Positions 36,967 to 45,350 of a DNA stretch of 64,000 nucleotides are shown one piece after another. The stretch is from Bdellovibrionales bacterium (lineage in GTDB: Bacteria; Bdellovibrionota; Bdellovibrionia; Bdellovibrionales; JAMPXM01), in assembly GCA_016713885.1 (NCBI GenBank), contig JADJOF010000004.1, forward strand, positions 62,001 through 126,000, in the 5' to 3' direction. Position numbers and translations under genes: made by a program. The notes beneath the pieces were generated by a model. It worked only from the letters and a program-made list of their open reading frames with translations. It was not told the origin of the DNA and did no database searches. Each line of letters opens with the position of its first letter. The stretch's first letter is position 1.

Positions 36967-37443
36967 TCAGTTTGTTCCAACAGCTTCTGTACGAAGCTGC
37001 GCCAAGCCGTCAAGAGTCGCACGAACTGCGTTGCTCGCGTTGCGAGTTCCAACACACTTTGTGAGAATGTCCTTAACGCCTACAGATTCAAGAACAGCAC
37101 GAACCGCACCACCAGCGATAACGCCAGTACCCGGAGCAGCAGGACGCATAACAACCTGTGCAGCTCCAAATCGACCAACAACCTCATGAGCAATCGTGCG
37201 GCCATCGATCAACGGAACCTTACGGAAGCTCTTTTTAGCGCCGCGGCTAGCTTTGCCAATAGCTTCGGGAACCTCGCCAGCTTTGCCGGTACCATAACCA
37301 ACTTCACCAGCTTGATTGCCTACGACAACAAGAGCCGCAAACGAAAACCGTTTACCACCCTTAACAACCTTGGCAACCCGTCTAATAGCAACAACGCGTT
37401 CTTCGAACTCCGCACCGGATTCTTTTCTATCATTCGTTTCCAC
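36967..37443 (-). CDS. rpsE: 30S ribosomal protein S5
   Basis: S5 helps keep decoding accurate and forms part of the mRNA entry channel. The 158-residue product is intact: [40 protein letters not shown] and [20 protein letters not shown] are family motifs. The start is clear (METNDRKE) and it is 14 nt from rplR. Confidence 0.95.
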   Translation of the reverse strand: METNDRKESGAEFEERVVAIRRVAKVVKGGKRFSFAALVVVGNQAGEVGYGTGKAGEVPEAIGKASRGAKKSFRKVPLIDGRTIAHEVVGRFGAAQVVMRPAAPGTGVIAGGAVRAVLESVGVKDILTKCVGTRNASNAVRATLDGLAQLRTEAVGTN

Positions 37444-37457
37444 TAGTCGCTCCCTTA

Positions 37458-37829
37458 TCAGAATTCGAGTCCGCCAGCGCGGGCGGCATCAGCCAATGCT
37501 TTCACGCGACCGTGGTACAAGTACCCGTTGCGATCAAACACGACAACCTTGATGTTTTTGCCGATTGCTCGCTTAGCGATCTCTTTTCCAATCGCCACGC
37601 AGGCATCCTTGTTTGCACCTTTAACGCCATCAGTATCAAGCGTCGATGCTGCCACCAACGTTGCTCCAGTTACGTCATCAATGACCTGAGCATAGACATG
37701 GCGGGCGCTTCTGAAAACACAGAGGCGTGGTCGCTTAGCCGAGCCGGTTACTTTCTTACGAATCCGCAGCTTCTTCTTTTCACGCGAAACTGCTTTAGAA
37801 GCCGTATGTTTTGTAGTTCGAATTCTCAC
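37458..37829 (-). CDS. rplR: 50S ribosomal protein L18
   Basis: L18 binds 5S rRNA. The 123-residue product is intact, with the basic N-terminus and [20 protein letters not shown], the typical RPRLxVxRSxxHIYAQVI motif, and the C-terminal [20 protein letters not shown]. It stands between rplF and rpsE. Confidence 0.95.
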   Translation of the reverse strand: MRIRTTKHTASKAVSREKKKLRIRKKVTGSAKRPRLCVFRSARHVYAQVIDDVTGATLVAASTLDTDGVKGANKDACVAIGKEIAKRAIGKNIKVVVFDRNGYLYHGRVKALADAARAGGLEF

Positions 37830-37841
37830 CTTACACCCACC

Positions 37842-38384
37842 TTATTTTCCAGCCGACTTGCCTTCTTTACGACGGATCTTCTCGTCAGAGTATTTCACGC
37901 CTTTGCCCAAATAAGGCTCTGGCGGACGGAACCCGCGAATTTTCGCAGCAACTTGTCCAACCAACTCGCGACTCGGTCCAGTGACCGTAATCTGAGTCTG
38001 TTTCTCCACTTTCACTTCAATTCCTTCTGGAATCGGAAAGTGAATGGGATGAGAGAAGCCCAACGAAAGCTCAAGTTTTTTACCACTCACCGCAGCCCGG
38101 TAGCCGACGCCGACGAGGTCAAGAGACTTCGTAAACCCAGCAGTCACTCCTGTCATCGCGTTCTGCACAAGAGCGCGATAGAGTCCGTGCAACGCACGAG
38201 CTTGTTGTGAATCATCTTTTCTAGTCAGAACGATCTGATTGTCTTCGACCTTAGCCGAAACTTCCGGTCGCATCGCGACCTTCAAAGTCGCCTTTGCGCC
38301 TTTAACCACGACCTCATTGGTCGGGGAGATCGTCACTTGTACCCCGTTTGCTACGGCTACGGGTGCCTTACCAATCCTTGACAT
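37842..38384 (-). CDS. rplF: 50S ribosomal protein L6
   Basis: L6 sits near the GTPase centre of the large subunit. The 180-residue product is intact: MSRIGKAPVAV, GLYRALVQNAMTGVTAGFTK, LVGVGYRAAVSGKKLELSLGF and the C-terminal IRGFRPPEPYLGKGVKYSDE. It lies 18 nt after rpsH. Confidence 0.95.
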   Translation of the reverse strand: MSRIGKAPVAVANGVQVTISPTNEVVVKGAKATLKVAMRPEVSAKVEDNQIVLTRKDDSQQARALHGLYRALVQNAMTGVTAGFTKSLDLVGVGYRAAVSGKKLELSLGFSHPIHFPIPEGIEVKVEKQTQITVTGPSRELVGQVAAKIRGFRPPEPYLGKGVKYSDEKIRRKEGKSAGK

Positions 38385-38402
38385 CTTCCACCACCAATCC
38401 TG

Positions 38403-38793
38403 TTACCAGAGTGTACAAACGAGTTCGCCACCAATGCGACTTTCGATTGCCTTTTTACCACTCATGATTCCTTTGCTCGTCGACAAAACCGAAATTCCGA
38501 AGCCAGAGCGAACATTAGGAATTGAGTCACATGTTACATAGAGACGTCGTCCTGGGCGGCTCGACCGTTCAATTGTCGTAATCGCATGACGGCCGTCATC
38601 GAGATAGCGCAGGTAGATACGCATCATACCTTGTTTGCCATCCTTCACGACTTTGAAGTCACGAATATATCCGCCTCTTTTCAAACATTCAGGCAATACC
38701 AACTCGCACTTTCGAATTTGGGACATCGACCTTTTCATGGCGTGCGAGACCAGCGTTACGAACCCGAGTTAGAAATTCACCGATTGTATCCAT
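38403..38793 (-). CDS. rpsH: 30S ribosomal protein S8, frameshifted
   Basis: S8 binds 16S rRNA and, in many bacteria, represses the spc operon. From ATG 38793 the frame reads MDTIGEFLTRVRNAGLARHE and VPNSKVRVGIA, then meets TGA (GCCTGAATG near 38691). Skipping one T restores ECLKRGGYIRDFKVVKDGKQ, then the signatures PGRRLYV, FGISVLSTSKG and IGGELVCTLW. The corrected length is 129 residues, normal for S8. The upstream gene is rplE with a 44-nt gap, too small for rpsN, which usually lies there. Confidence 0.87.
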
Positions 38794-38837
38794 CTTAACT
38801 CCAAATCGAATTTAAACCAGTACCGAGAAGCATCCGC

Positions 38838-39406
38838 CTATTTGCGGAAAGGCATCCCAAGTGCTTCCAACAAAGCTTTTCCAGACGCGTCGTCAGTAGC
38901 GGATGTACAGATCGTGATGTTCATGCCGCGAACTTTGTCGACTTTGTCGTAATTGATCTCCGGAAAAACAATCTGCTCTTTCAAGCCCAAGTTGTAGTTT
39001 CCACGTCCATCAAAACCTTTTGGCGGTAAACCGCGGAAGTCACGAACTCGCGGCAATAGCGAGATTCATAAGACGATCCATGAACGCCCACATGCGGTCA
39101 CGACGAAGTGTCACACGCGCTCCAATTGGCACACCTTCTCGCAACTTAAAGTTCGAGATGGCTTTCTTCGCCTTCGTCACGACAGCTTTCTGTCCAGACA
39201 AAGTCGTGAGCTCCTCAGCCGCTTGAGTCACCAACTTTGGGTTCTGAGTCGCATCACCCAAACACACGTTGATAACTACTTTTTCAAGGCGAGGTACCTG
39301 CATAGCGCTCTTCGCACCGAGTTGCTTCTTCAGAGCAGCAACAACTTCTTTTTGGTAACGCTTTCTGAACTCTATTCTTTTCTTTAGCTTGCGTCGTCTT
39401 AGCCAC
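38838..39406 (-). CDS. rplE: 50S ribosomal protein L5, frameshifted twice
   Basis: L5 binds 5S rRNA and contacts the P-site tRNA. I take the GTG at 39406 (GAGG 6 nt upstream), giving an N-terminal extension [14 protein letters not shown]. One extra G near 39358-39365 shifts the frame before [15 protein letters not shown], and the product runs through [20 protein letters not shown] and [21 protein letters not shown] second extra base near 39052-39056 precedes [20 protein letters not shown] and [10 protein letters not shown]. The corrected length is about 188 residues. rplN ends 11 nt upstream, so rplX is missing. Confidence 0.86.
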
Positions 39407-39417
39407 AGCAACCTCGC

Positions 39418-39786
39418 TCACAAAACTTCTGGCGCAAGCGAAACAATTTTCACAAATTGTTTTGCACGCAGCTCACGAGCGACTGGACCAAAAATACGTG
39501 TCCCGATCGGCTCTTTTTGATTGTTAATAAGAACGGCAGAGTTATCGTCAAATCGAATGAATGTGCCATCCGGACGACGAACCTTGCGGCTCGTCCGTAC
39601 AACGACTGCTTTCGCTACATCGCCAGTTTTGACTTTCGAGTTCGGCATCGCTTCTTTGATCGATACAACAATGATATCACCAACCGAAGCGTAACGACGC
39701 TGTGAACCGCCAAGAACCTTGATACACATAACTTCTTTTGCGCCCGAATTGTCTGCGACACGAAGTCGCGTCTGCATCTGAATCAT
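39418..39786 (-). CDS. rplN: 50S ribosomal protein L14
   Basis: L14 forms bridges to the small subunit. The 122-residue product is intact: [60 protein letters not shown] and REL. Nothing separates its stop from rplE except 11 nt, so the L24 gene normally in between is absent. Confidence 0.95.
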   Translation of the reverse strand: MIQMQTRLRVADNSGAKEVMCIKVLGGSQRRYASVGDIIVVSIKEAMPNSKVKTGDVAKAVVVRTSRKVRRPDGTFIRFDDNSAVLINNQKEPIGTRIFGPVARELRAKQFVKIVSLAPEVL

Positions 39787-40076
39787 GCGTTCACCTCTTG
39801 CGCGCGACGTCCTTTTTGCAGAACCTCTTGCAGCGTCCAGCGCTTTGTTTTGCTCAGCGGACGAGTGTGTACGATACGAACAACATCGCCTGCCTTTGCT
39901 TCGCCCTTTTCATCATGCGCTTTGAAAATCGAGCTGCGACGCATGAACTTTCCGTATTTCTTATGGCGAACCATACGGAAGATCTGTACCGCAATCGTCT
40001 TCTGCATTTTGTCGCTGACAACTTCGCCAACAACTTCTACACGGCGCCCACGTCCAGCTGTTTCAGTGCTATTCAT
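39783..40076 (-). CDS. rpsQ: 30S ribosomal protein S17
   Basis: S17 is an OB-fold protein that binds 16S rRNA helix 11. The 97-residue product is intact, with [20 protein letters not shown] and [20 protein letters not shown]. The stop and the start of rplN overlap by 4 nt. It follows rpmC as usual. Confidence 0.94.
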   Translation of the reverse strand: MNSTETAGRGRRVEVVGEVVSDKMQKTIAVQIFRMVRHKKYGKFMRRSSIFKAHDEKGEAKAGDVVRIVHTRPLSKTKRWTLQEVLQKGRRAQEVNA

Positions 40077-40082
40077 GGCCCA

Positions 40083-40370
40083 TTACCCTTTCTTCACACG
40101 TGGCGATTTTTTCGCAACGCTTTTGCTTGTTCCAGCAGCTTTCGAAACCTTCTTCGCTACGGTTTCGCAGCGGGAGCAACACCTGATTCCAAGCTTCGCA
40201 AGAGCTGTGTTGATGCGCGCGATGTCTTTCCGCGCCTCGCGAATAACCATCGGATTTGCCAGCTGCCCAAGTGAGTTCTTCATTCTTGCTTCGAAAAGCT
40301 TAGAACGAAGCTCGACTTTCTTTTTATTCAAGTCCTTTGCGGTCAAACCCGCCAACTCGGAGAACAACAT
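40083..40370 (-). CDS. rpmC: 50S ribosomal protein L29 with odd C-terminal extension
   Basis: L29 sits at the exit of the peptide tunnel and contacts trigger factor. The first 60 residues are a normal L29 (ELAGLTAKDLNKKKVELRSK, MVIREARKDIARINTALAKLG). The tail then reads IRCCSRCETVAKKVSKAA and a Lys/Ala-rich end. The cysteine patch looks wrong: one frame over, the same bases encode GVAPAAKP, a typical Ala/Pro linker. An insertion near ATCAGG and a deletion near AAACCG would restore this, so the tail may have a pair of compensating indels. The open frame itself is uninterrupted. Confidence 0.85.
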   Translation of the reverse strand: MLFSELAGLTAKDLNKKKVELRSKLFEARMKNSLGQLANPMVIREARKDIARINTALAKLGIRCCSRCETVAKKVSKAAGTSKSVAKKSPRVKKG

Positions 40371-40373
40371 CTT

Positions 40374-40781
40374 CTACTCCCGCGCCAAAAACTTGGTTCT
40401 TAGCGGCAACTTGTGACCAGCCAAGCGGAATGCTTCTAGCGCCTGCTCACGAGTAACACCATTGATTTCAAAAATTACCTGTCCAGGCTTTACAACCGCT
40501 ACCCAAAATTCAGGGTTACCTTTACCGGAACCCATTCGAACTTCTGCCGGTTTTCTTGATACCGGCTTGTGCGGAAATGCACGAACCCAAACTTTGCCGC
40601 CTCGTTTTACAGAGCGGCTAATCGCAATACGGCTCGCTTCAATTTGACGTGAAGTCAGCGCGCAATCTTCTGCTGCCTGCAGACCGAAGTCTCCGAATGC
40701 AACAAAGTTCGCACGGCTCGCAAAACCTTTGCGACGGCCCTTAAAGCTCTTTCTGTACTTTGTTCTCTTAGGACTTAGCAC
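40374..40781 (-). CDS. rplP: 50S ribosomal protein L16
   Basis: L16 lies near the A site of the large subunit. The 135-residue product is intact: [40 protein letters not shown] and [23 protein letters not shown] (40781) is the start; the frame overlaps the end of rpsC by 14 nt. Confidence 0.94.
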   Translation of the reverse strand: MLSPKRTKYRKSFKGRRKGFASRANFVAFGDFGLQAAEDCALTSRQIEASRIAISRSVKRGGKVWVRAFPHKPVSRKPAEVRMGSGKGNPEFWVAVVKPGQVIFEINGVTREQALEAFRLAGHKLPLRTKFLARE

Positions 40782-41433
40782 GTTTCGCCTCCTCAGCCTC
40801 TCGCTGAGTCATGATATCGCCTTTATAGATCCATGCCTTAACGCCGATGATTCCGTACGCAGTCGTTGCACGAGCAACTCCGTAATCGATATCAGCGCGC
40901 AAAGTGTGAAGTGGAACGCTCTTCTCTGTGTACCATTCAGTACGAGCAATCTCCGCGCCATCTAAACGGCCAGCGACTTGTACTTTGATACCGCGGACTC
41001 CACCACGAATCGCTGCCGCAATCGCCTTTTTCAAAGCACGGCGCCAAGAGATCCGCTTTTCCAATTGTTGAGCAATGTTTTCAGCAACAAGCTGAGCATC
41101 GATATCAGGCTTACGAACTTCCTGAATATTGACGAACACCTCATTAGGAGTCAGGAGCTTTTGAACATCAGCCTTCAGCTGGTCAATTCCCGCGCCTTTT
41201 TGCCAATCACAACGCCTGACGAGCCGTGTGAATAATAACTTTCACTTTTTCGCCGCGCGCTCTATTTCAATCTTCGCAACGCCCGCATGCCGAAGCTTTT
41301 CCTGAAGATACTTACGCAGTTTGAAGTCCTCATGGAGGTTCTCAATGTACGTTGGTCCTTTTGCATACCAACGCGAATCCCACGTGCGAATGACGCCAAC
41401 TCGAAGCCCAATTGGGTTAACCTTCTGTCCCAT
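40768..41433 (-). CDS. rpsC: 30S ribosomal protein S3, three one-base deletions
   Basis: S3 is part of the mRNA entry pore and helicase centre. The N-terminus [20 protein letters not shown] up to [10 protein letters not shown] is in one frame and [20 protein letters not shown] through [15 protein letters not shown] in another. The middle needs three single bases restored: an A in the run at 41246-41250 ([11 protein letters not shown]), a C near 41215-41220 (RPGVVIGKK) and an A in the run at 41197-41201 ([16 protein letters not shown], the KH-type region). The corrected length of about 222 residues is normal. Confidence 0.88.
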
Positions 41434-41438
41434 TCACC

Positions 41439-41771
41439 CTACCTCTCGTCGAGTACCAAGTTGAAGTGACTGCTCTTGCGCTTGATCGGAGTGGCACGGC
41501 CCTGTGCGCGCGGACGGAACCGGCTCAACGACGGCGCCATATCGACAGAAACGTGTTTCACGTAGAGGTTGTCGACATCAACAACCTTCTTCTGTTCGGC
41601 ATTTGCAACGGCCGATTCGATAAGCTTCTAAAGCACTGCAGCTGGCTTCTGCGGCATGAACGTCAAGATGCGAATCGCCTCATTGACGTCTTTGCCACGA
41701 ACCAGGTCCGCAATAATTCGCGCCTTCTGGCATCCGACTCCTGCATTTCGAAGATAGGCTTTAATTTCCAT
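41439..41771 (-). CDS. rplV: 50S ribosomal protein L22 with in-frame amber stop
   Basis: L22 lines the exit tunnel. The frame runs MEIKAYLRNAGVGCQKARII to FMPQKPAAVL, then TAG at codon 48 (41628-41630), then KLIESAVANAEQKKVVDVDN and PSLSRFRPRAQGRATPIKRK to a normal end (SSHFNLVLDER). Compared with the family, the site is one residue short (AAVLxKKLIES expected), so a three-base loss from CTTTTGAAGAAGCTT would produce exactly CTTTAGAAGCTT. No frame change occurs on either side. The gene is bounded by rpsC and rpsS in the normal order. Confidence 0.87.
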
Positions 41772-41783
41772 ACTTCACCGCCC

Positions 41784-42071
41784 TTATTTCTTCGGAGCGG
41801 CCGCAGCCGCCTTCTTCTCAGCATGTCCGTGGAATGTGCGCGTTGGCGCGAACTCTCCGAACTTGTGCCCAATCATTTGGTCCGTCACATAAACCGGAAC
41901 AAACTTCCGACCATTGTGTACCGCGAATGACAATCCTGCCGCTTCAGGAAGAACTGTCGAACGACGCGACCAAGTTTTAATAATCTTCTTGTCACTTTTC
42001 TCGATCGCCACCTGGATCTTCTTCATCAGGTGATGGTCGACAAATGGTCCTTTTTTAATCGAACGTGCCAC
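41784..42071 (-). CDS. rpsS: 30S ribosomal protein S19
   Basis: S19 is in the head of the small subunit beside S13. The 95-residue product is intact: [40 protein letters not shown] and [15 protein letters not shown]. It lies between rplB and rplV. Confidence 0.96.
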   Translation of the reverse strand: MARSIKKGPFVDHHLMKKIQVAIEKSDKKIIKTWSRRSTVLPEAAGLSFAVHNGRKFVPVYVTDQMIGHKFGEFAPTRTFHGHAEKKAAAAAPKK

Positions 42072-42081
42072 AGCGAACTCC

Positions 42082-42898
42082 TTACTTGCGTCGCTTAATG
42101 ATCATGTTGTCGGTACGCTTGTTATGACGAGTCTTATAGCCTTTGCAAGGCTGACCCCACGGCGTAACCGGATGATGACCTTTACCCACGCCTTCACCAC
42201 CACCGAGCGGGTGATCGACAGGGTTCATCTTCATACCGCGAACCGATGGGCGTTTGCCCTTCCAGCGATTGCGACCCGCTTTACCGATGCTGACGTTCTC
42301 ATTGTCAGTGTTTCCAACTTGGCCAACCGAAGCGACACAAGTCGACAAAATCTGACGAACCTCGCCGCTTGGAAGACGAACCTGGCAATACTGACCAAGC
42401 TTCGCAACCAGAGTCGCACCGACACCCGCACCGCGAGCAATCTGTGCACCCTTTCCTGGGCGCATTTCGATATTGTGAATGATTGTTCCTGTCGGAATCG
42501 CGCCAAAGGCAACGCGTTGCCTGGCTTAATATCCGCATATGCGCTCGCCAACACTGTATCGCCAACATTCAGGCCGATTGGAGCAACGATATACGCCTTT
42601 GCACCGTCAACATAGTTGAGCAACGCAATACGTGCCGTTCTGTTTGGATCGTACTCGATTGAGACGACTTTTGCCGGAACGTCGAACTTTGAACGACAGA
42701 AATCGATGACACGATAGCGACGCTTATGACCTCCGCCCTGGTGGCGGATTGTGATCTGGCCCGTATTGTTACGAGCCGCTTTGCGGCGCAATGGCTCCGT
42801 CAACGAACGCTCTGGCGTTGTTTTTGTAATCTCAGAAAATCGAATCCCGTACTTTGGCGAAAACCTGGCGTCCGGGGACGATAGGTTTTAATTCCCAT
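42082..42898 (-). CDS. rplB: 50S ribosomal protein L2, frameshifted twice
   Basis: L2 is needed for peptidyl-transferase activity and subunit joining. From ATG 42898 the frame reads [20 protein letters not shown]. One base is missing in the TTTT run (coding strand) at 42836-42839 before [21 protein letters not shown] second is missing near 42503-42504 (GG for GGG) before [20 protein letters not shown]. The C-terminal part, with [18 protein letters not shown] including the critical HPLGGG, is intact. The corrected length is about 272 residues. Confidence 0.88.
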
Positions 42899-42900
42899 CT

Positions 42901-43183
42901 TTATGCCCCCTCAAAAATCGAAATCTTCTCGCCAGCTTTCAGCTTAACGAGAGCCTTTTCTTCCATTGTTTTGGTGGTCCGAGTCTCATTTGCTTACGGA
43001 AAAATTTCCGCGACAAATCAGGGTGCGAACACTTTCAACCTTAACGTTAAACGCCGTTTCAATCGCCTTTTGAATATCAGGCTTAGAGGCGTCCAACTGA
43101 ACCTCGAATGCATAAACACCAAGGTCCTCGGCATGAGCCGCATTCTTTTCCGAAACAAGGGGCTTTTTAATCACTTCAAACAT
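42901..43183 (-). CDS. rplW: 50S ribosomal protein L23, frameshifted twice
   Basis: L23 is at the tunnel exit and docks trigger factor and SRP. From ATG 43183 the product MFEVIKKPLVSEKNAAHAED and VYAFEVQLDASKPDIQKAIE to VRTLICRG is normal. One A is missing near 43005-43007 before FFRKQMRLGPPKQWKK. A further A is missing in the run at 42956-42959 before KALVKLKAGEKISIFEGA. The corrected length is about 94 residues, normal. The stop at 42901 is 2 nt from the rplB start. Confidence 0.85.
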
Positions 43184-43184
43184 T

Positions 43185-43809
43185 TCAGCCCTCCACACCA
43201 CAGCGCTCGACAATCTTCGCGATCGAAGACTTCGAAACAAGAGCGTGGTTAAACTTTAGAAGATCGTAAACGTTCAAACCCTCAACGCCGTAGTAACGAA
43301 CTTTCGGCAGGTTGCGAGCAGCACGCGACATCATTGCATCAGCAGCGCCGTCAAGAAGAACAGCTTTTTCAACGCCCATCTTTCAGGTTCGCTGCCAACT
43401 TCGTTGGTTTTCCAGTCGAAGCCATGCTTCTCGACAACATGAAGACGGCCCTCTTTAACAAGCAGAGAAAGCGCACTGCGCAAGCCAGCCTGACGAACCT
43501 TCTTCGGAAGCGAGTATGCGTAGCTTCGTGGCGATGGGCCGAAAGCAGTACCACCACCCGGCATGAGCGGCGAACGACTAGAACCCTGACGAGCTCCGCC
43601 AGTACCTTTTTGCTTAAACGGCTTCTTACCACCACCCGAGACAAGACCTTTGGTCTTTGTCATCGATGTCCCTGACGGCGGCAAGCAAACTGCCATCGAA
43701 CAACAGTGTGAAGAAGGTCTTTGCGAACCGGCTGTTCAAAAACAGAACCCGGAAGCTCGACATCGCCTACTTTTTTCTTATCCCAATTATAAACCGCGAC
43801 TGTCGCCAT
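43185..43809 (-). CDS. rplD: 50S ribosomal protein L4, frameshifted at least twice
   Basis: L4 lines the tunnel and in many bacteria represses the S10 operon. From ATG 43809 the frame reads [20 protein letters not shown] to [12 protein letters not shown]; one G is missing from the run at 43670-43672 before [20 protein letters not shown] and [16 protein letters not shown], the conserved basic loop. After [13 protein letters not shown] a second break near 43379-43394 precedes [20 protein letters not shown] and [20 protein letters not shown]. Around that second site two compensating changes are possible. The corrected length is about 208 residues. Confidence 0.86.
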
Positions 43810-43812
43810 GAT

Positions 43813-44512
43813 TTACTCCTTCACCAATTTGACGAGAGAGTGACGGGCTCCAGGCACTGGGCCCTTAACCAGAATCACGCTCTCCTCAGGAAGAACATCA
43901 ACGATATGGACATTGCGAACAGTCACTGTTTCATCACCAAGATGTCCCGGGAATCGCTTGCCAGGCATAACTCGTCCTGGCCATGTACGGTTACCGCTTG
44001 AACCAGGCTGACGATGGAACTTCGATCCGTGCGATGCAGGACCGCCGGCGAAGCCGTAGCGATTCACTGAACCAGCAAAGCCCTTACCTTTCGAAGTCGA
44101 AGTAACGCTAACAACATCGCCTTTTACCAAACTGTCGATCGCAACCTGATGCCAACCTTCATGTCACCAACAGAGCTCTTGGCGAATTTCACGCACATAC
44201 TGCGCGCCATTTTCAAACCCTGCTTTTTAAGATGGCCACGCTCCGACTTGACGTGCGAGTTGCCCTTTTAGGGCCACTAGCGATTTGAACCGCTGAGTAT
44301 CCGTCTTTCTCGGTTGTTTTAACCTGAGAAACTACCCATGGCTCCATCTTGAGGACTGTCACGGGGATCATCTCTCCGGCATCGCCGTATACCGACGTCA
44401 TGCCGACCTTCTTTAAAAACAGCCCACGCAACTTGACTCCCGAGGCAGACGCAGATTGTCTGGCGTCTCCTGCTGGGGCAGCGGTTACTTGCTGTTCACC
44501 GGTCTCCGTCAT
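43813..44512 (-). CDS. rplC: 50S ribosomal protein L3, frameshifted twice
   Basis: L3 shapes the peptidyl-transferase centre. The N-terminus has a short extension (MTETGEQQVTAAPAGDARQS) before KLRGLFLKKVGMTSVYGDAG. The frame is lost near 44248-44249 (one A short of TSKSERGHLKK) and again near 44145-44155 (one base short before HQVAIDSLVKGDVVSVTSTS). The C-terminal part with KGKGFAGSVNRYGFAGGPAS and GRVMPGKRFPGHLG is normal. The corrected length is about 233 residues. Confidence 0.86.
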
Positions 44513-44557
44513 TTCCTACCTCTCCCTTCAATCGATTCAAGGGTCAAAAACCCAAAA

Positions 44558-44875
44558 TTAAATCTGAGAAAATTTGATCTCAACATCAACACCCGCAGAC
44601 AGATCGAGCTTCATCAGCTGATCAACCGTCTGAGGAGTTGGCTCCAAGATGTCCAGCATTCGCTTGTGCGTGCGCACCTCGAACTGCTCACGTGATTTTT
44701 TATCAACGTGTGGCGAACGAAGTACCGTGTATCGGTTGATACGTGTCGGCAGCGGAATGGGTCCCGCTACTCGAGCTCCGGTGCGACGTGCTGTCTCTAC
44801 GATTTCGCGAGTCGATTGATCCAAAAGCTTGTGATCAAACGCTTTCAAGCGAATACGGATCTTTTGACTTTGCAT
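44558..44875 (-). CDS. rpsJ: 30S ribosomal protein S10 / NusE
   Basis: S10 is in the small-subunit head and also acts as NusE in antitermination with NusB. The 105-residue product is intact: [40 protein letters not shown] and [16 protein letters not shown]. It is the first gene of the S10 operon, with a long leader upstream. Confidence 0.96.
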   Translation of the reverse strand: MQSQKIRIRLKAFDHKLLDQSTREIVETARRTGARVAGPIPLPTRINRYTVLRSPHVDKKSREQFEVRTHKRMLDILEPTPQTVDQLMKLDLSAGVDVEIKFSQI

Positions 44876-45350
44876 GATCCCATTTCCTTTCCGAACATCA
44901 AAAACTCAAACTCAACTCAACAAACACAAATGCACAAGCAACCTGAAGAGGCTAAGTGCGTTACCTAAGAACTAAAGCTTAGGACTTCACTAGCATTTCT
45001 CCAGGGTTCGACTCTTTGGGGTGTTAGACTCTTTCGGCTTCGGCCATCATGAGCGCAGAAGGAAAATTCCATTTCCTAAAACGCATTTGCTCACTGGCAT
45101 CATACGAAATCCGCTATCACTTCAGAATCGCACGTCTTTTTTGAATCTTTTGCGAGATTTTCATCCCTAAAAAGACATCAGAAACGGCGTGTAAGCCAAA
45201 AAGTAGGCTTATCCAAGGCGCGCAGTATGCAATTTCGCCAAAGTGAAAGTCAAAGGTAAATCGAAGATCGATCACTTTTTTTTGACATCACGCCAGCCCC
45301 TCCCATCAGACTTCACATCCTGTCCAAACTTTGAACAGACCGAAGACCCA
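44876..45350 (-). promoter_or_regulatory. Leader and promoter region of the S10 operon
   Basis: There is no gene in the 475 bp between fusA and rpsJ. On the minus strand TTGACT (45248-45253) and CATACT (45224-45229) are spaced by 18 nt and make a plausible sigma-70 promoter that would start near 45217. This would leave a leader of about 340 nt, fitting the long regulated leader common for S10 operons. I did not identify a specific L4-binding fold. Confidence 0.5.

Noticed and set aside
7696..41630. Amber (TAG) recoding in this organism
   Set aside because: Both internal TAGs are next to deletions, and several genes use TAG as a normal stop, for example the Gly-rich TPM gene at 18563 and rplV at 41439.
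30505..44512. Widespread programmed frameshifting as the main explanation for the ribosomal breaks
   Set aside because: Sites have no shared motif overall: some are insertions (rpsK, rpsH, rplE), some are deletions outside A-runs (rplC, rplB), and rplV lost three bases. Plain sequence error explains this mixture better; kept only as a question for reads.
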